14,257 nt of DNA from CAWKZT01 sp963854565 (GCA_963854565.1 CAWKZT010000044.1:1-14257), one strand, 5' to 3'; positions 1 to 7,512 are shown, counted from the first letter of the stretch. A program made the numbers and translations. The notes: generated by a model from the sequence alone, not told the origin.

Positions 1-462
1 ATTCACTCCGCCATTGCCAGTCAAGACGGCCGGTTTGACATCGCTGATGTGGCACGCGAAGTGCACGACAAGTTGTACGCCCGCCACCCCCATGTTTTTG
101 GCAGTGACACCGTTACCAAAGGCGATCCGGCTGTCGCTGACCTGCTCGTATCCTGGGAAGCGGCTAAGAAGGACGAGAAGTCGCGGGACTCAGTGTTCGA
201 TGGCATGGCTCCCGGGTTGCCGTCGTTGGCACTCTTAGCGAAGGTGCAGCGCAAGGCGGCCACACTCGGCCGAACCTCCGACGGTTCCGTGGGATTCGTC
301 GAGTCAGCGATCGCTGGTCTGGCCGCCGAGTCAACGGACGAATCTCTTGGCGTCGCACTGTCAGCGATGGTGGCGTACGCCGTAGACAATGGACTCGATG
401 CCGAAGACGCGGCTCGTACTATTGCTCGTCGTATCGAAGCCGAGGCCCGCTCCGTCGAATAG
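1..462 (+). CDS. mazG: MazG nucleoside triphosphate pyrophosphohydrolase, C-terminal part (5' end outside window)
   Basis: This is the C-terminal end of a MazG-type enzyme, which hydrolyses (d)NTPs to monophosphates and pyrophosphate in the cytoplasm and helps clear aberrant nucleotides. The frame is open from base 1 and ends at TAG 460-462, giving about 153 residues. Visible family features are an F-D-I-A-D-V segment, then the KLYARHPHVFG motif, a W-E-A-A-K-K-D-E-K stretch, and a G-L-P-S-L-A-L-L-A-K-V-Q-R-K-A-A helix, all in the order of the second MazG domain. The first in-frame ATG at 49 is internal to this domain and is not the real start. The last ~70 residues are Ala-rich helix typical of actinobacterial MazG tails. 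Position directly before eno matches the usual actinobacterial order. The family call is firm; the N-terminal half cannot be judged. Confidence 0.88.
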   Translation: MHSAIASQDGRFDIADVAREVHDKLYARHPHVFGSDTVTKGDPAVADLLVSWEAAKKDEKSRDSVFDGMAPGLPSLALLAKVQRKAATLGRTSDGSVGFVESAIAGLAAESTDESLGVALSAMVAYAVDNGLDAEDAARTIARRIEAEARSVE

Positions 463-518
463 GTGTCGACCCGCGTCGAAATTGGGCGCGACCAAAAACG
501 ACCTTTGGAGAAACGGCG

Positions 519-537
519 ACGAATTTGAACAATTCGT
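519..537. repeat. Perfect 7-bp inverted repeat upstream of eno
   Basis: The 140-base gap between mazG and eno contains ACGAATT-TGAAC-AATTCGT, two perfect 7-bp arms around a 5-base centre. No T-run follows, so it does not look like a rho-independent terminator for mazG. A TTGAAC hexamer inside it (525-530) could serve as a -35 box, with TANNNT-type candidates near 548-565, but spacing is not convincing. It may be an operator for eno or chance. Confidence 0.3.
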
Positions 538-588
538 ATCCGCACTCACTATCGCGGGGTACGGTCGAAATTCGCCAATACGCGTCAC

Positions 589-594
589 AAGGAG
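589..594 (+). promoter_or_regulatory. Ribosome binding site of eno (fixes the GTG start)
   Basis: AAGGAG lies 8 bases upstream of GTG 603. The reading frame is open back to 525, but only the GTG at 603 has this Shine-Dalgarno match, and only there does the protein begin with the usual enolase N-terminus (S-I-I-E-S-V-V-A). Confidence 0.8.
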
Positions 595-602
595 CCCATT
601 CC

Positions 603-1880
603 GTGAGCATCATCGAGTCCGTCGTCGCCAGCCAAGTCCTTGATTCCCGTGGCAATCCCACTGTCGAAGTCTCCATCCAACTCGACTCCGGCGCCACCGG
701 TCGCGCCATCGTGCCATCGGGCGCATCAACCGGCCAGTTTGAAGCCGTCGAACTTCGCGACGGTGGCAGTGACTACATGGGCAAAGGCGTTACCCAAGCT
801 GTTGCCAACGTCAACGGCGAAATCAGCGATCTACTGTTAGGTCGAGATGCCACCGATCAGCGCTCGATCGATGCAGCCATGCTCAGGCTCGACGGCACCG
901 ACAACCTCGGCCGCCTCGGCGCTAACGCCGCACTTGGTGTCTCACTGGCCACCGCCCACGCGGCCGCAGCCGAACTCAACTTGCCGCTGTACCGCTACAT
1001 CGGCGGAACCAACGCCCACGTCCTCCCTGTTCCGATGATGAACGTCCTCAACGGCGGCGAACATGCCGACAACAACGTCGATCTCCAAGAGTTCATGGTC
1101 ATGCCCGTAGGTGCCGCCTCGTTCAGCGAAGGCCTGCAGTGGGGCGTCGAGATCTACCACACTCTCAAGGCGGTTCTTTCCAAGCGCGGCCTGGCCACCG
1201 CCGTAGGCGACGAAGGTGGCTTTGCCCCCAACCTCAGCTCCAACGAAGAGGCCTGTGCGTTGCTGGTCGAAGCAATCGAAGGAGCGGGTCGCATCCCCGG
1301 CGAGGAAATCTGCCTCGCACTCGATCCCGCTAGTACCGAGTTCTACAAAGACGGCAACTATGTGCTTGCCGGCGAAGGCCGCACGCTCAGTTCGTCCGAA
1401 ATGGTCGACTATTACGCCGACCTGTGCAACAAATACCCCATTGTTTCCATCGAGGATGGCATGGCGGAAGAAGACTGGGACGGCTGGAAGCAACTCATGG
1501 CCAGTATCGGCAGTCGCTGCCAGATCGTCGGCGATGACCTCTTCGTCACCAACACCGAACGTCTGGCCCGGGGCATCGAAGAAGGCGCAGCCAACTCGAT
1601 ACTTATCAAGGTCAACCAGATCGGCACACTCACCCAAACGCTCGACGCGGTCGAAATGGCCAAGAGCAACGGCATGACATCGGTTATGTCCCACCGGTCC
1701 GGCGAAACCGAAGACAACACGATCGCTGACCTCGCCGTCGCTACGAACTGCGGTCAAATCAAGACCGGTGCCCCCGCCCGAAGCGACAGGGTTGCCAAAT
1801 ACAACCAACTCCTGCGTATCGAAGCCCAACTGGGCGAAGCAGCCGCGTACCGCGGAAGATCTGCCCTCGCTACCAGCTAG
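603..1880 (+). CDS. eno: Enolase (phosphopyruvate hydratase)
   Basis: Enolase interconverts 2-phosphoglycerate and phosphoenolpyruvate in glycolysis and gluconeogenesis, in the cytosol, with Mg2+. The protein is 425 residues, the normal bacterial length. Conserved blocks occur in order: S-R-G-N-P-T-V-E-V near the N-terminus, SGASTGQFEAVELRDG, the NVLNGGEHADNNVDLQEFM block, GDEGGFAPN (proton-donor Glu loop), SIEDGMAEEDWDGW (metal-binding Glu/Asp), VGDDLFVTN (metal Asp), LIKVNQIGT (catalytic Lys) and SHRSGETED. The start is GTG with a good Shine-Dalgarno at 589-594. It sits between mazG and the FtsB-like gene, as in many Actinobacteria. All catalytic motifs look intact, so it should be active. 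No oddity apart from the GTG start. Confidence 0.98.
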   Translation: MSIIESVVASQVLDSRGNPTVEVSIQLDSGATGRAIVPSGASTGQFEAVELRDGGSDYMGKGVTQAVANVNGEISDLLLGRDATDQRSIDAAMLRLDGTDNLGRLGANAALGVSLATAHAAAAELNLPLYRYIGGTNAHVLPVPMMNVLNGGEHADNNVDLQEFMVMPVGAASFSEGLQWGVEIYHTLKAVLSKRGLATAVGDEGGFAPNLSSNEEACALLVEAIEGAGRIPGEEICLALDPASTEFYKDGNYVLAGEGRTLSSSEMVDYYADLCNKYPIVSIEDGMAEEDWDGWKQLMASIGSRCQIVGDDLFVTNTERLARGIEEGAANSILIKVNQIGTLTQTLDAVEMAKSNGMTSVMSHRSGETEDNTIADLAVATNCGQIKTGAPARSDRVAKYNQLLRIEAQLGEAAAYRGRSALATS

Positions 1881-1946
1881 TCTGGTTTTCTCAATATTGG
1901 GGGGGGTATCCACCCTCAAACCGCACAGGAAGACTTCACTGGGAAG

Positions 1947-2288
1947 ATGCACATTGCCCGCAAAACCCTCGGCACCGCTTTGGTTTTTGCGACGGTCGCT
2001 GTTGTGCTTCTTTACGCGGTGCTGCCCCTCGGTTCGTTCTTTGATCAACGCGCCGCGCTCGCCGAGGATCGACAAGCGCTCGAAAATCTTGAGATCAGCA
2101 ACGAACTACTCGTCGAACAAATAGACGGCATGCAAACTCGCGAACAGATCGAGATCCTGGCCCGCCGCGACTTTAATTTGGTGTACCCAGGGCAAGAGGC
2201 CTACGCCATTCTTCCCGCTCCGCCACCGGCGGTTTCGTTGCCGTCTGCCTGGCCATTTTGGCGAGTCGCCGAGGCACTTGAGGACTAG
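1947..2288 (+). CDS. ftsB: FtsB/DivIC-like septum formation initiator
   Basis: Small bitopic membrane protein of 113 residues of the FtsB/DivIC family, which links early and late divisome proteins at the septum (with FtsL and FtsQ in studied species). There is a short basic N-terminus (R5, K6), one hydrophobic helix at about residues 8-28, then a heptad-like helical region at about 33-65 fitting a short coiled coil outside the membrane. The family signature follows: an E-Q-I-E-I-L-A-R-R-D-F stretch leading into N-L-V-Y-P-G-Q-E-A-Y. The C-terminal ~25 residues are Pro/Trp-containing and not conserved in the family. The start ATG 1947 has a weak purine-rich upstream region. It lies 66 bases after eno. 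In most Actinobacteria the next gene is DUF501; here the cox block follows instead. Confidence 0.85.
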   Translation: MHIARKTLGTALVFATVAVVLLYAVLPLGSFFDQRAALAEDRQALENLEISNELLVEQIDGMQTREQIEILARRDFNLVYPGQEAYAILPAPPPAVSLPSAWPFWRVAEALED

Positions 2289-2370
2289 TCAGCAGATTCT
2301 CTCATCCTGTTTTCCTCAAAGCCCATTGATGAGCTATGGTCAACAGGGTCCTGGGAAATACAACACTTAA

Positions 2371-2376
2371 GAGGAG
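2371..2376 (+). promoter_or_regulatory. Ribosome binding site of coxS; the gap 2289-2381 probably holds the cox promoter
   Basis: GAGGAG ends 5 bases before GTG 2382 and supports that start. The 93-base gap after the ftsB-like gene is the only sizeable non-coding space before the cox genes, so a promoter for the block is likely there. A TATGGT hexamer at 2335-2340 fits the actinobacterial TANNNT -10 pattern, but no good -35 box was seen. The promoter part is inference. Confidence 0.55.
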
Positions 2377-2381
2377 CGAGC

Positions 2382-2846
2382 GTGGAGATCACGGTCACTG
2401 TTAACGGTGAAGCAAGCACAAATGAGGTCGAACCACGACGTCTTTTGGTGCACTATTTGCGTGAGGATGTCGGACTTACCGGCACCAACGTAGGGTGCGA
2501 CACTTCATCGTGTGGCGCATGCACCGTACATCTCAACGGCGAAGCCGTGAAGTCGTGCACCATATTGGCCGTTCAGGCTGATGGTCAAGACATCACTACT
2601 ATCGAAGGCCTGGCTGATAGCGACGGCACGTTGCACCCCATGCAACAAGCTTTCCACGAATGCCACGCCCTGCAGTGCGGCTATTGCACACCGGGCATGG
2701 TCATGGCGTCGGTTTCGTTGCTCGAGGAGCAGCCCAACGCCACCGAAGCCGACGTACGCGAAGGCCTCGAGGGCAACCTCTGCCGTTGTACCGGCTACCA
2801 CAACATTGTTAAAGCAGTTCTGCAAGCAGCAGGAGGCGGCCAATGA
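2382..2846 (+). CDS. coxS: Carbon monoxide dehydrogenase-type small subunit (2Fe-2S, CoxS family)
   Basis: Iron-sulphur subunit of a molybdenum hydroxylase (CO dehydrogenase / xanthine dehydrogenase family), carrying electrons from the molybdenum site to FAD. It has 154 residues, the usual size. The N-terminal plant-ferredoxin-like cluster is held by C39, C44, C47 and C59. The C-terminal cluster is held by C99, C102, C134 and C136 in C-G-Y-C-T-P-G-M and C-R-C-T-G-Y-H-N-I. All eight ligands and the Q98 before C99 are present. The start is GTG with GAGGAG upstream. The stop codon overlaps the coxM start (ATGA), so the two are translationally coupled. The substrate cannot be read from this subunit: CO is suggested by the coxD, coxE and coxG neighbours. 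The large subunit that normally sits beside it is absent. Confidence 0.93.
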   Translation: MEITVTVNGEASTNEVEPRRLLVHYLREDVGLTGTNVGCDTSSCGACTVHLNGEAVKSCTILAVQADGQDITTIEGLADSDGTLHPMQQAFHECHALQCGYCTPGMVMASVSLLEEQPNATEADVREGLEGNLCRCTGYHNIVKAVLQAAGGGQ

Positions 2847-3667
2847 TCCCCGCAGCATTCGATTACATCCGTGCTGGCAGCGTCGACGAAGCCATCGCTG
2901 GTCTCGCCGAACACGGCGACGAGGCCAAGCTTCTTGCAGGTGGACACTCCCTTTTGCCACTTATGAAGTTGCGTCTCGCTGCTCCTGAGGTTCTTATCGA
3001 CATCGGTCGTCTTGACACCCTCAGCTACGTCAACGACGGTGGCGACCACATTGCCATTGGCGCTCTTACCCGTCACCGCGATGTCGAGATCAGTGATCTC
3101 GTCAATGCCGATGTGCCGTTGTTGTCCGCAACCACCCGCCACGTAGGCGATCCCCAGGTTCGCCATCGCGGCACCATTGGTGGTTCTATTGCACACGGCG
3201 ACCCCGCCTCCGATATTCCCGCAGCACTGCTGGCGATGAACGCCACGATGGTTGCCAAGGGCCCCGATGGCGACCGCTCTATTGCCGCCGACGACTTCTT
3301 CAGTGGGTTTCTCGAAACCGCTCTCACCGATGGTGAGATCCTCACCGAAATCCGCATCCCGAAGCACACCGGCGTTGGTTATTCCTTCCAGAAGTTCAAC
3401 CGCCGAGCCCAAGACTGGGCCATCGTCGGCGTCGCTGCTGTTCACGGCAACGGCATGGCTGGTGTTGGCTTGGTCAATATGGATGCTCGCCCGATTCGTG
3501 CCGCTGCGGTCGAAGCTGCCTTAGGCGAAGGTGCCTCGGCTGCCGATGCCGCGGCGCAAGCTGCCGAAGGCGTTTCACCATCGAGTGACCTCAACGCCAG
3601 TGCTGAGTACCGCCAGCATCTTGCTCGTGTGCTCACCCGCCGTGCCCTCGAAGAGGCCGCCGGTTAA
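2843..3667 (+). CDS. coxM: Carbon monoxide dehydrogenase-type medium subunit (FAD-binding, CoxM family)
   Basis: Flavoprotein subunit of a molybdenum hydroxylase, 274 residues, near the usual 280-290. It would take electrons from the CoxS clusters and hand them to an acceptor such as quinone. Both FAD pyrophosphate-binding motifs are present: A-G-G-H-S-L-L-P at residues 32-39 (family form AGGxSLLPxMKLR) and T-I-G-G-S at 111-115, followed by the H-G-D-P-A-S-D segment. The C-terminal third, with the F-Q-K-F-N-R-R-A-Q-D-W-A region, matches the CO dehydrogenase flavoprotein C-terminal domain. The ATG overlaps the coxS stop by 4 bases. The gene after it is the coxD-type ATPase, not coxL. FAD-binding and subunit family are firm; CO as the substrate is inferred from neighbours. 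Confidence 0.92.
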   Translation: MIPAAFDYIRAGSVDEAIAGLAEHGDEAKLLAGGHSLLPLMKLRLAAPEVLIDIGRLDTLSYVNDGGDHIAIGALTRHRDVEISDLVNADVPLLSATTRHVGDPQVRHRGTIGGSIAHGDPASDIPAALLAMNATMVAKGPDGDRSIAADDFFSGFLETALTDGEILTEIRIPKHTGVGYSFQKFNRRAQDWAIVGVAAVHGNGMAGVGLVNMDARPIRAAAVEAALGEGASAADAAAQAAEGVSPSSDLNASAEYRQHLARVLTRRALEEAAG

Positions 3668-3700
3668 ACCACGCCCCGGCAATTGGCATACGCTGACACC

Positions 3701-4603
3701 GTGACTTCAACGCGAACCATTGATGACGTTCGATCGGGCCTAGAGGCCAACGGCTACCTCGCCGACCAAGGTCTTGCTACATCCATCTTGTTATCGCTCG
3801 AACTGCAGCGTCCGCTGTTGCTCGAAGGCGAGCCCGGTGTCGGGAAAACCGAGGTGGCCAAGGCCTTGGCTCGTTGGACCGGAGCGCCTCTGCTGCGACT
3901 CCAATGTTACGAAGGCATTGACATCAGTCAGGCGGTGTACGAGTGGGATTACTCCCGTCAACTCTTGCATCTTCGCACGGCCGAAGCTACCGGCTCAGCC
4001 ACCGCTGAGAGCGGTGACCAACTGGAGGCCGAGCTTTACTCTGAGCGATTCCTCGTTAAGCGTCCGTTGCTTCAAGCCATCACCCATGGCGACGGACCGG
4101 CACCGGTCTTGCTTATCGACGAGGTCGACCGAGCCGACGATGAGTTCGAAGCTTTCTTGTTGGAAGTGCTGTCCGAGTACGCCATCACCATTCCTGAATT
4201 AGGTACCTTCTCCGCCGATGTCCCGCCCATCGTCGTGGTCACGTCTAACCGAACTCGCGATGTCCACGACGCACTCAAGCGTCGGTGTTTGTATCACTGG
4301 GTCGAGCACCCGGATTTGGCCCGCGAGATAGCGATCATCCAAATGCGCACCAACGAGGTGCCTGATGCGGTCGTCGAAGAAGTTGCGCAGATGGTTGCGG
4401 TTTTCCGCGACATGAGGTTGTACAAACCCCCGGGCGTGGCCGAGAGCATCGATTGGGCGACGGCTCTGGGCCGGTTGGGGGCCACGCATCTCGACGCCGA
4501 GATGGCCGACTCCACCCTCGGGGCAGTGCTCAAATACCGCGAGGATCAACAGCGTGTCCGCGCCATCGGATTCGAGGATCTCATCAAGGCCAACCAGGGT
4601 TAA
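3701..4603 (+). CDS. coxD: MoxR-type AAA+ ATPase, CoxD-like maturation chaperone
   Basis: AAA+ ATPase of the MoxR group, about 300 residues. In Afipia (Oligotropha) carboxidovorans CoxD is needed to mature the copper-molybdenum active site of CO dehydrogenase, working with the VWA protein CoxE. Walker A is G-E-P-G-V-G-K-T at residues 43-50. Walker B is V-L-L-I-D-E at 136-141, followed by V-D-R-A-D. A sensor-1 region V-V-V-T-S-N-R-T-R and an R-R-C-L-Y-H-W segment follow. The C-terminal helical domain is normal. Start choice is uncertain: GTG 3701 gives the usual short N-terminus, while TTG 3683 in frame would add six residues. Neither has a clear Shine-Dalgarno. The stop is 8 bases before coxE, the standard MoxR-VWA pair. 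Confidence 0.9.
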   Translation: MTSTRTIDDVRSGLEANGYLADQGLATSILLSLELQRPLLLEGEPGVGKTEVAKALARWTGAPLLRLQCYEGIDISQAVYEWDYSRQLLHLRTAEATGSATAESGDQLEAELYSERFLVKRPLLQAITHGDGPAPVLLIDEVDRADDEFEAFLLEVLSEYAITIPELGTFSADVPPIVVVTSNRTRDVHDALKRRCLYHWVEHPDLAREIAIIQMRTNEVPDAVVEEVAQMVAVFRDMRLYKPPGVAESIDWATALGRLGATHLDAEMADSTLGAVLKYREDQQRVRAIGFEDLIKANQG

Positions 4604-4611
4604 TCTGCGCC

Positions 4612-5811
4612 ATGGCTGACGATCTCGAACACCACGTGCCGAGTTATCGACCCGACCAAACCACACGGGCCGACGAAGTCAATCGGCCTCCTGAGATACC
4701 AGTCGAACCACACCACATCGACGAACTTGTGGCTGGATTCGTGGCGGCTCTTCGCGAAATCGGTCTCGACGTTCCGATTGGCTGCAGCGTCGTTTTCCGA
4801 ACCGCTCTCGACGTTGTCGGAATGAGCAACCATGACGCGGTCTATTGGGCCGGTCGTTCCACGCTTGTTCATCGCGCCGAAGACTTTGATGTGTACGACG
4901 CGGCGTTCGGCAAATACTGGGGCGGTAAAAGGTTCGCTCAAATGCCCGAACTCCAGGTCGAACAGGAACGTACCGTTGGCATCGATTCCGACGACGACAC
5001 CAGCGACGACACCGAAGACGACGGCGTCACTCCCGACATCAGTTTGCATTGGTCGAACGCTGAGGTGCTGCGTGACAAAGATTTCGCGCTCTACGACGAC
5101 GAAGAAATGGCCGAAGCCCGTCGCCTTATGGCCGACATGCGACTGGTTACGGCCATTCGCCCGTCGCGCCGTCAAAAGCGAGCCAAACACGATCGTGGGC
5201 AAATGGACCTGGGTCGTACGGTGCGTGCCGCACTCCGAACCCATGGCGAACCACTGCACAGAGCCACGACCATCGAACGGGACCAGCCACGACGACTAAT
5301 TCTGTTGCTTGATGTGAGCGGGTCGATGGAAAGCTATGCCCGAGCTCTCCTGCGTTTTGTGCACGCTGCTGTGGTGGGTCGACGCAGGGTCGAAGCCTTC
5401 GCCCTAGGAACACGCCTGACACGGGTCACCCGAGAACTCGCCGAACGCGACCCCGACCTGGCCATCGATGCCGCTACCGACGCCGTCAATGACTGGTCCG
5501 GTGGAACCCGGCTCGGCGCGGTGCTCCAAGACTTCAATGACCAGTGGGGCTGCCGAGGTATGGCCCGAGGCGCGATTGTTGTCGTATTGTCCGACGGCTG
5601 GGACCGCGGCGACACCGAGCTTCTTGGCGAGCAAATGGAGCGACTGCATCGCGTCGCGCACAAACTCATTTGGGTCAACCCGCTCAAGGCCAGCCCGGGC
5701 TACGAACCGTTGGCGGCAGGGATGGCGGCCGCCTTACCGCACCTTGACCAGTTCATCGAAGGTCACAGCATCACGTCGCTCGAAGAACTCGCTGCGGCCG
5801 TCGCAGCGTAA
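4612..5811 (+). CDS. coxE: VWA domain protein, CoxE-like
   Basis: CoxE-type protein of 399 residues with a C-terminal von Willebrand factor A domain. It is thought to act with the CoxD ATPase in inserting metal and sulphur into CO dehydrogenase. The metal-ion-dependent adhesion site is complete: D-V-S-G-S at 234-238, T299 in S-G-G-T-R, and D328 in S-D-G-W-D. The N-terminal half is helical, with a very acidic run at about residues 125-137 (nine Asp and one Glu in thirteen positions), probably a flexible loop. A basic stretch R-R-Q-K-R-A-K-H follows before the VWA fold. The frame is open upstream into coxD, but ATG 4612, 8 bases after the coxD stop, gives the natural start. CoxD and CoxE very likely form one complex. 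Confidence 0.9.
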   Translation: MADDLEHHVPSYRPDQTTRADEVNRPPEIPVEPHHIDELVAGFVAALREIGLDVPIGCSVVFRTALDVVGMSNHDAVYWAGRSTLVHRAEDFDVYDAAFGKYWGGKRFAQMPELQVEQERTVGIDSDDDTSDDTEDDGVTPDISLHWSNAEVLRDKDFALYDDEEMAEARRLMADMRLVTAIRPSRRQKRAKHDRGQMDLGRTVRAALRTHGEPLHRATTIERDQPRRLILLLDVSGSMESYARALLRFVHAAVVGRRRVEAFALGTRLTRVTRELAERDPDLAIDAATDAVNDWSGGTRLGAVLQDFNDQWGCRGMARGAIVVVLSDGWDRGDTELLGEQMERLHRVAHKLIWVNPLKASPGYEPLAAGMAAALPHLDQFIEGHSITSLEELAAAVAA

Positions 5812-5820
5812 AGTGAACCC

Positions 5821-6135
5821 ATGAGAGAGATCATGCGCGACCTCATCCGCTGGCAAGCCCAGGGCAAGAAGGTTGCCGTGGCCCGTGTTGTCGACGTCGA
5901 GGGTTCGGGGCCCCGATTACCCGGTGCATCGATGGCGGTAAACGAGGACGGCGATGTGGCGGGATCGGTAAGCGGCGGATGTGTCGAGGGTGCGGTAGTA
6001 GTCGAGGCGCTTGATGTCCTCGATACCGGTGCCCGACGCATGGTCACGTTTGGGTACTCCGATGACGACGCTTTCGCGGTTGGTCTCACTTGCGGGGGCA
6101 CGATTCACCTGTTCATCGAAACCTTGGACTGGTAA
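5821..6135 (+). CDS. xdhC: XdhC/CoxI family protein, N-terminal piece of a split XdhC
   Basis: Short protein of 104 residues consisting only of the first XdhC_CoxI domain. XdhC proteins bind molybdopterin cofactor and assist its sulphuration and insertion into molybdenum hydroxylases. Diagnostic motifs are V-E-G-S-G-P-R-L-P-G-A-S-M (about residues 27-39), G-S-V-S-G-G-C-V-E-G-A-V (about 49-60, with the conserved Cys) and V-G-L-T-C-G-G-T near the end. The start ATG 5821 is 9 bases after coxE. The stop TAA 6133-6135 comes just after the point where actinobacterial one-piece XdhC proteins, as I recall them (about 370-380 residues), continue into a second half. That second half is encoded next, in a different frame starting at 6138. 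This is either a true two-protein arrangement or a frameshift. Confidence 0.85.
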   Translation: MREIMRDLIRWQAQGKKVAVARVVDVEGSGPRLPGASMAVNEDGDVAGSVSGGCVEGAVVVEALDVLDTGARRMVTFGYSDDDAFAVGLTCGGTIHLFIETLDW

Positions 6136-6137
6136 TC

Positions 6138-6953
6138 GTGGCCACCGATTCGTCGACTCCCATCTTTGACGCTCTCAAGGCAGCGATTCGCGACGACAAA
6201 CCCGTGGCCCTCGCCACAACCATCGATGGCCCAGACGTCGGCCACAAGCTCTTAGCTCGCCCCGGACACGACACCATAGGAACCTTAGGTAACGATGACC
6301 TTGATCGCGTCGTAACGCGAGACTTGGATGGCGAACTTGCCGCGGGTCGCACGAGCGTGCGCCACTACGGGACCCGAGGGGAAGCCAACGAGGCGACGGT
6401 TTCAGTATTTATCGAGTCTTATGCCCCCGCACCACAAATGCTTATCTTTGGTGCGGTCGACTTCACCGCATCGCTCGCTCGGGTCGCCAAAGTGCTGGGT
6501 TACCGGGTCACCGTTTGCGACGCACGCGAGGTGTTTGCTACTAAGGAACGTTTCCCGATGGCCGACGAGGTCGTCGTTGATTGGCCGCACCGGCTACTAG
6601 CCCGGGTCGGCGATCAATTACACGCCCGCGATGCGGTGTGTGTGCTCACCCACGATCCAAAATTCGATGTGCCGGCTATCGAATCCTCCCTCGAAACCGA
6701 CGTCGGCTACATCGGCGTCATGGGAAGCCGTCGTACCCATGATGACCGCACCAAACGCCTGGTAGAAATTGGTATAGACCAAGCCGGACTGGACCGCCTG
6801 CAGTCACCCATAGGCCTCGATCTTGGTGCCCGCACACCTGAGGAAACTGCCATAAGTATTCTGGCAGAAATTATTGCGCTAAGAACTGGACGCGTTGCGC
6901 CGTCACTTAAGGCAACGTTAGGGCCAATTCATACCCGCATGGCTCAGCATTAA
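6138..6953 (+). CDS. xdhC: XdhC family protein, C-terminal piece (degenerate XdhC_CoxI plus Rossmann domain)
   Basis: Second part of an XdhC-type maturation factor, 271 residues. Residues about 10-90 resemble a second, weaker XdhC_CoxI domain (V-A-L-A-T-T-I-D-G-P-D-V-G and G-T-L-G-N-D-D-L-D). The rest is the XdhC Rossmann domain: I-F-G-A-V-D-F-T-A-S at 103-112, V-T-V-C-D-A-R-E-V-F, T-H-D-P-K-F-D-V-P at 171-179, G-Y-I-G-V-M-G-S-R-R at 190-199, and G-L-D-L-G-A-R-T-P-E-E-T-A near the end. GTG 6138 starts 2 bases after the stop of the first piece, without a clear ribosome site, so it would depend on re-initiation. The frame is open upstream to about 6090. Together the two pieces equal one full-length XdhC. 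Confidence 0.85.
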   Translation: MATDSSTPIFDALKAAIRDDKPVALATTIDGPDVGHKLLARPGHDTIGTLGNDDLDRVVTRDLDGELAAGRTSVRHYGTRGEANEATVSVFIESYAPAPQMLIFGAVDFTASLARVAKVLGYRVTVCDAREVFATKERFPMADEVVVDWPHRLLARVGDQLHARDAVCVLTHDPKFDVPAIESSLETDVGYIGVMGSRRTHDDRTKRLVEIGIDQAGLDRLQSPIGLDLGARTPEETAISILAEIIALRTGRVAPSLKATLGPIHTRMAQH

Positions 6954-6990
6954 CGAAGGTCCTCGCACTTTGTATATCGGCCACTATTTC

Positions 6991-7009
6991 CCCAACTAAA
7001 GCGGTTGGG
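6991..7009. terminator. Possible bidirectional hairpin between convergent genes
   Basis: CCCAAC (6991-6996) and GTTGGG (7004-7009) form a perfect 6-bp stem with a 7-base loop in the 64-base gap between the converging xdhC and DUF6941-like genes. The position suits a shared terminator. There is no proper T-run on either strand, so it would be a weak or factor-assisted one. Confidence 0.4.
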
Positions 7010-7017
7010 TAAGATTG

Positions 7018-7512
7018 CTAGGCAGTTGGTGGAGAAGCAGGCTTATTTTGCTGTTGCTGCTGCGAGGCGGGTATGGGCCGGGTGTTAAAACTCACTCGCC
7101 AATCGGGTCGGCTTTCGTTTTGGATTGACAGTTGAAAGGTGTACCGGCGGTTGCCCGGAAGCCGCAGCGCTCCCATGTTTATGGCAATGGGCACGGTCTG
7201 AGGGGAGCCGGGGCGGGCTCCGGCTGGACGACCAGATTCGACCTTGCCGCGAAGCTGTAGAGCTTTGTCGCCGATCATTATTGGTTGGCCATCCTCGTCG
7301 ACTAGGTCAATAGCCCATTCGTGGGAAATGTTGGCCCGATCCCACGGAATGTCAAGCAATAGAGCCAGCGCTACCGGCTGTGGGTTAGGGCCAACTGTCG
7401 CCAACCCTCCACCCAAGATGAACAATTTACGAGCCGCGACTTGCGCAGAATCACAGAGCAACATGGTGACGCCGACGCTGCGTGGTCCTGCTAAATCCTG
7501 TGCTTCTTCCAT
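7018..7512 (-). CDS. Conserved hypothetical protein, DUF6941-like
   Basis: Protein of 164 residues on the strand opposite to the cox genes. The core, T-M-L-L-C-D-S-A-Q-V-A followed by K-L-F-I-L-G-G-G and P-W-D-R-A-N-I-S-H-E-W, is a pattern I recognise from small actinobacterial proteins grouped as DUF6941. Their function is unknown. A later G-R-P-A-G-A-R-P-G-S-P segment and a P-I-A-I-N-M-G-A-L-R-L-P motif also fit, suggesting an all-beta domain of about 125 residues. No signal peptide or membrane segment is visible. The tail is low-complexity, with five Gln in a row then Pro/Ala. The ATG at 7512 has AGGG about 8 bases upstream; the next ATG would remove conserved residues. It interrupts the cox block and converges on xdhC. 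The DUF number is from memory. Confidence 0.75.
   Translation of the reverse strand: MEEAQDLAGPRSVGVTMLLCDSAQVAARKLFILGGGLATVGPNPQPVALALLLDIPWDRANISHEWAIDLVDEDGQPIMIGDKALQLRGKVESGRPAGARPGSPQTVPIAINMGALRLPGNRRYTFQLSIQNESRPDWRVSFNTRPIPASQQQQQNKPASPPTA

Noticed and set aside
942..2075. Long 377-codon open frame on the minus strand across eno
   Set aside because: It is antisense to a certain enolase gene, shows no recognisable domain, and is explained by the codon bias of the real gene.
2278..2319. Inverted repeat TTGAGGA/TCCTCAA at the end of the ftsB-like gene, possible terminator
   Set aside because: The loop is 28 bases, one arm lies in the coding region, and no T-run follows, so chance is as likely.
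4453..4611. N-terminal extension of CoxE into the coxD gene
   Set aside because: It overlaps well-conserved coxD codons. ATG 4612 after the coxD stop is the natural start.
4199..4666. Minus-strand open frame over the coxD-coxE junction
   Set aside because: It has no family resemblance and is antisense to two clear genes.
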